NCBI GenBank assembly: GCA_025357995.1
Contig: JANYLF010000244.1
Location: 1 to 8,672, forward strand
DNA length: 8,672 nt
DNA from: Acidimicrobiia bacterium
GTDB lineage: Bacteria > Actinomycetota > Acidimicrobiia > IMCC26256 > JAENVU01
Direction of reading: 5' to 3'
Position 1 is the first letter of the stretch. Every line of letters starts with the position of its first letter. This document shows, one piece after another, positions 7,091-8,672 of this stretch. The notes beneath the pieces are model-generated. The model ran no database searches, was not told the origin of the DNA, and saw only the letters and a list, made by a program, of their open reading frames with translations. Made by a program: the position numbers and the translations under genes.

Positions 7091-7188
7091 GGTCAAGTCC
7101 TCCACCATCACCAACGTTTCGGCATCCCATTCCGTTCCTTGAGGGGCCTGAGTCGTCCGACCCATCCCATCACCGGGTACCACCGCTG
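7091..7188. promoter_or_regulatory. Divergent intergenic region between the 60-residue gene and the dehydrogenase small-subunit gene
   Basis: These 98 bases must hold any promoters for the two divergent genes. On the plus strand TTGAGG (7139-7144) is a loose -35 candidate, but nothing resembling a -10 follows at 16-18 bases. I cannot place a minus-strand promoter. The plus-strand gene lacks a clear Shine-Dalgarno before its ATG at 7189, in contrast to the minus-strand gene. The region also contains CCCATCCCAT (7161-7170) and the left arm of the inverted repeat listed separately. Confidence 0.35.
7099..7103 (-). promoter_or_regulatory. Ribosome-binding site GGAGG that decides the start of the 60-residue gene
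   Basis: On the minus strand the order is GGAGG, then ACTTGACC (8 nt), then ATG at 7090. This is the best Shine-Dalgarno match and spacing on that strand in the region. It argues against the longer upstream starts in the same frame. Confidence 0.6.
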
Positions 7189-7195
7189 ATGGGAT
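7164..7195. repeat. Perfect 9-bp inverted repeat spanning a start codon
   Basis: ATCCCATCA (7164-7172) and TGATGGGAT (7187-7195) are exact reverse complements separated by 14 nt that contain the palindrome GGTACC (7176-7181). The right arm includes the ATG (7189-7191) of the Gluconate_2-dh3 gene. As DNA it could be an operator for a dimeric regulator. As RNA it would bury the start codon in a stem. One such repeat somewhere in 8.7 kb is not improbable by chance; only its position makes it notable. Confidence 0.4.
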
Positions 7196-7752
7196 TCCTC
7201 GAACTGCACGAGCGAGTGATCCTCGAGGCCGCGGCCGACCGGCTGGTGCCGTCGACCGCCGACGGTCACCCTGGCGCGCGGGCGTTGGGCGTCGTCGACT
7301 ACATCGACGGGCTGCTCGACGCGTTTGCAATCGATCCGCCGCGCATCTGGGCCGGCGGGCCGTACTCCGGTCGCGCCGGCGGTGCCGCGAGCTTCGGCGC
7401 GTTCATGACGCTGTCCCCCTTGGAGGAACTCGCGTGGCGCACGCGGATCGAGGGATCGCAGGGAATTCCCGAGCGTGAGCGGATGGGCCCCATCGTCGGT
7501 TGGCAGACCCAGTACCGCGACGGCATCGCCGCGCTGGGCACGGATTTCGCGACGGTCGCCGGTGTGGAACAAGACGCGCGGTTGAACGCCGTCGACGAGT
7601 TTCGTGACGTGCTCTACCAGCACGCTGTGGAAGGTGCCTACGCCGCGCCCGAGTACCTCGGGAACCGCGACCTCCTCGCGTGGAAGGCCATCGAGTTCCC
7701 CGGCGACGTTCAACCCCGCGGCTACACCGACGCGGAGGTGGAGCAGAGGTGA
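7189..7752 (+). CDS. Gluconate 2-dehydrogenase subunit 3 family protein (small subunit of a GMC dehydrogenase)
   Basis: The 187-residue product has the hallmarks of the Gluconate_2-dh3 family: 'AAADRLVPSTADGHPGAR' (14-31), 'GVVDYIDGLL' (34-43), a central 'LAWRTRI' and 'QYRDGIAAL' helical region (81-87, 108-116), and the C-terminal signature 'EYLGNRDLLAWKAIEFPGD' (155-173) followed by 'QPRGYTDAEV'. Members are small partners of GMC-type FAD dehydrogenases for gluconate, glucose and related substrates, and help assemble or anchor the catalytic subunit. The gene sits directly upstream of a GMC oxidoreductase, which supports that pairing. Many relatives carry a Tat signal. Here the N-terminus (MGFLELHERV...) has none, so the enzyme is probably cytoplasmic. 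ATG 7189 is preferred because the family homology begins about 12 residues later; the frame's earlier ATG at 7072 adds Pro/Ser-rich sequence and overlaps the divergent gene. The stop overlaps the next ORF as GTGA (7749-7752). Confidence 0.88.
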   Translation: MGFLELHERVILEAAADRLVPSTADGHPGARALGVVDYIDGLLDAFAIDPPRIWAGGPYSGRAGGAASFGAFMTLSPLEELAWRTRIEGSQGIPERERMGPIVGWQTQYRDGIAALGTDFATVAGVEQDARLNAVDEFRDVLYQHAVEGAYAAPEYLGNRDLLAWKAIEFPGDVQPRGYTDAEVEQR

Positions 7753-7877
7753 GCGACGCCCCAGGGCGCAATGCCCTCGATCCGGACGGGCGGAGCGGGG
7801 TCCCGAAGCGCCGCCCGGCGGTTACGCCCGGCGATACGGCGGCCCGGCCCGCAGGGCCAAGAGCGGAGAAGAAGTGA
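7749..7877 (+). CDS. Possible 42-codon small ORF linking the two dehydrogenase genes
   Basis: GTG 7749 overlaps the upstream TGA (GTGA, 7749-7752), and its own TGA (7875-7877) overlaps the GTG start of the GMC gene (GTGA, 7874-7877). GGAG (7740-7743) lies 5 nt before the start, so each gene would be translationally coupled to the next. The product would be a 42-residue, basic, Pro/Arg/Ala-rich, probably disordered peptide beginning '(V/M)SDAPGRNALDPDG' and ending 'AARPAGPRAEKK', with no Cys and no hydrophobic stretch. By hand count G/C is 79% at codon position 1, 69% at position 2 and 81% at position 3, a coding-like order but weaker at position 3 than neighbouring genes. The DNA is full of hairpins and a direct repeat, so it may instead be a structured intergenic element whose frame stays open by chance. 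No known family. Confidence 0.35.
   Translation: MSDAPGRNALDPDGRSGVPKRRPAVTPGDTAARPAGPRAEKK
7763..7858 (+). repeat. GC-rich hairpin and direct-repeat cluster between the dehydrogenase genes
   Basis: Three structured elements lie in this 96-base stretch. AGGGC-GCAAT-GCCCT (7763-7777) is a 5-bp stem-loop. CGCCCGGCG occurs twice as a direct repeat (7812-7820 and 7825-7833), separated by GTTA. GGCCC-GCA-GGGCC (7846-7858) is a perfect 5-bp stem with a 3-nt loop, ending 6 nt before the GGAG (7865-7868) that serves the GMC start. It could set the ratio of small to large subunit by mRNA processing or by pausing, or be a dispersed extragenic palindromic element. I cannot tell which from one copy. Confidence 0.45.
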
Positions 7878-8672
7878 CGGACCACAACACCTGGGATGCG
7901 GTCGTCGTCGGTACTGGTCCGGCGGGCGCGACGGCGGCGGAGGTGCTCACCGGCGCGGGATGGTCGGTTCTCATGCTCGAGAAGGGACGCAATCACCTCC
8001 TCGCGCTCGAGGCACCCTTCGGTCCGCTCGGCCACGTGTCCAACGACGAACTCAAGTTCATGCGTCGACACTTCCTCGGTCCGGACCCGTGGCTCGAACC
8101 GCGTACGTTCCGTCGGACCGACGCGGATGGCGAACGCATCGAGACCGGCGACGTCAACAACCTGCCGTCCACCGTCGGCGGCGGCGGATTCCACGCCGAC
8201 GCCAAACTCCCGCGGTTCCGCGAAGACGACTTCAAACCGCTGAGCGCGGCTGGCCCCGTGGAGGGCGCCGACATCGTGGATTGGCCCGTCGACTACGACG
8301 AAAGGGAGCCGTACTACGCGGAGGCCGAGCGGGTGGTGGGCGTCGCGGGTGAGGCCGGAGCGAACCCGTTCGCATCGTGGCGCGCCGATCCGTACCCGAT
8401 GCCCGCCGGTCCCGACATGTACTGCGCGGTGCTCACCACCGAGGCCGCGGCGCGCATGGGTTTTCACCCGTACCGCGCGCCCACGGGCGTGAACAGCGTC
8501 GCCTACGACGGCCGCCCGCCGTGCAACAACTGCGGATTCTGCGGCTACTTCGGCTGTCCGATCGACGCGAAGGGCGACCCGGTCGCGCCGCTTCGTCACG
8601 CGCTGCGCACCGGAAATTGCGAGATCCGCGACGAGAGCGTGGTGACCGATGTGCTCCTCGACGGCTCGGGCC
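7874..8672 (+). CDS. GMC-type FAD-dependent oxidoreductase, 3'-truncated
   Basis: The gene starts at GTG 7874, with GGAG at 7865-7868 (5-nt spacer), and stays open to the right edge (266 complete codons; GMC proteins are usually ~500-600 residues). An N-terminal Rossmann FAD site is clear: 'DAVVVGTGPAGATAAEVL' (8-25, GxGxxG at 13-18) and 'VLMLEKG' (32-38), whose Glu36 should bind the adenosine ribose. 'VGGGGFHADAKLPRF' (101-115) is the conserved GMC flavin-contact segment. A cluster C-x2-C-x2-C-x4-C (Cys217, 220, 223, 228; 'CNNCGFCGYFGCPIDAKG') corresponds to the Cys-rich segment of gluconate/glucose dehydrogenase-type members, where related enzymes hold a 3Fe-4S cluster. Cluster binding here is inference. 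With the upstream Gluconate_2-dh3 subunit it should form a two-subunit dehydrogenase for an alcohol, sugar or polyol. The C-terminal catalytic His region lies outside the window. No signal peptide is seen. Confidence 0.92.
   Translation, partial: MTDHNTWDAVVVGTGPAGATAAEVLTGAGWSVLMLEKGRNHLLALEAPFGPLGHVSNDELKFMRRHFLGPDPWLEPRTFRRTDADGERIETGDVNNLPSTVGGGGFHADAKLPRFREDDFKPLSAAGPVEGADIVDWPVDYDEREPYYAEAERVVGVAGEAGANPFASWRADPYPMPAGPDMYCAVLTTEAAARMGFHPYRAPTGVNSVAYDGRPPCNNCGFCGYFGCPIDAKGDPVAPLRHALRTGNCEIRDESVVTDVLLDGSG

Noticed and set aside
7072..7188. Upstream ATG at 7072 for the Gluconate_2-dh3 gene
   Set aside because: The extra residues (Pro/Ser/Arg-rich) do not resemble a Tat or Sec signal and overlap the divergent small gene. 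Family similarity begins after ATG 7189.
7091..7330. N-terminal extension of the 60-residue gene up to 140 residues
   Set aside because: The added part is Arg/Pro-rich, overlaps the divergent Gluconate_2-dh3 coding region and lacks a ribosome-binding site, whereas ATG 7090 has GGAGG at 8 nt.
7403..8599. 398-codon minus-strand open frame opposite the dehydrogenase genes
   Set aside because: It lies antisense to two genes with clear family motifs, and its Arg-rich composition is typical of shadow frames.
1..8672. tRNA, rRNA, CRISPR, insertion sequence or phage features
   Set aside because: By reading, I found no cloverleaf-like segment, regularly spaced DNA repeats, transposase motifs or terminal inverted repeats. 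Nearly all of the window is explained by the genes listed.

Overview
The window is GC-rich DNA, almost fully coding, with strong G/C preference at third codon positions, several GTG starts, and short gaps or 4-nt overlaps between genes. This points to a high-GC actinomycete. The secreted subtilase carries 'DTNGxxDV[FY]' repeats and a C-terminal 'CxGCLxV' module, and a GMC oxidoreductase has its own Gluconate_2-dh3 small subunit. In my judgement this combination fits Acidimicrobiia or a related deep actinobacterial lineage. That placement is inference. I saw no rRNA, tRNA, CRISPR array, insertion sequence or integrase.

Layout. (1) 1-2237 (+): a secreted S8 subtilisin-like protease, cut off at the left edge inside its propeptide. 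It has an intact Asp/His/Asn/Ser catalytic set, five ~57-residue propeller-like repeats and a C-terminal beta-rich domain ending in CxxC. (2) 2316-6906 (+): a compact probable operon of a hydantoinase B/oxoprolinase-type subunit (hyuB), a hydantoinase A-type ATPase subunit (hyuA, 7 nt later) and a five-helix membrane protein of unknown function (21 nt later). (3) 6908-7090 (-): a convergent 60-residue hypothetical protein whose stop codon is one base from the membrane-protein stop. (4) 7189 to the right edge (+): a Gluconate_2-dh3 family small subunit, a 42-codon small ORF joined to both neighbours by GTGA overlaps, and a GTG-initiated GMC-type FAD oxidoreductase with a C-x2-C-x2-C-x4-C motif, cut off at the right edge.

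How the genes fit together. HyuB and HyuA of this family form one complex: HyuA phosphorylates the substrate with ATP and HyuB completes hydrolysis or carboxylation. Substrates are cyclic amides such as hydantoins or 5-oxoproline, or ketones in the carboxylase branch. The substrate here cannot be read from sequence, and there is no carboxylase gamma subunit. The membrane protein may take part in the same process, but its sequence does not show how. The last module looks like a two-subunit FAD dehydrogenase for an alcohol, sugar or polyol, with electrons perhaps leaving through a metal cluster on the Cys motif.

The least explained parts are the 42-codon ORF and the GC-rich hairpin/direct-repeat DNA it occupies, the 60-residue divergent gene, and a perfect 9-bp inverted repeat whose right arm covers the start codon of the dehydrogenase small-subunit gene.
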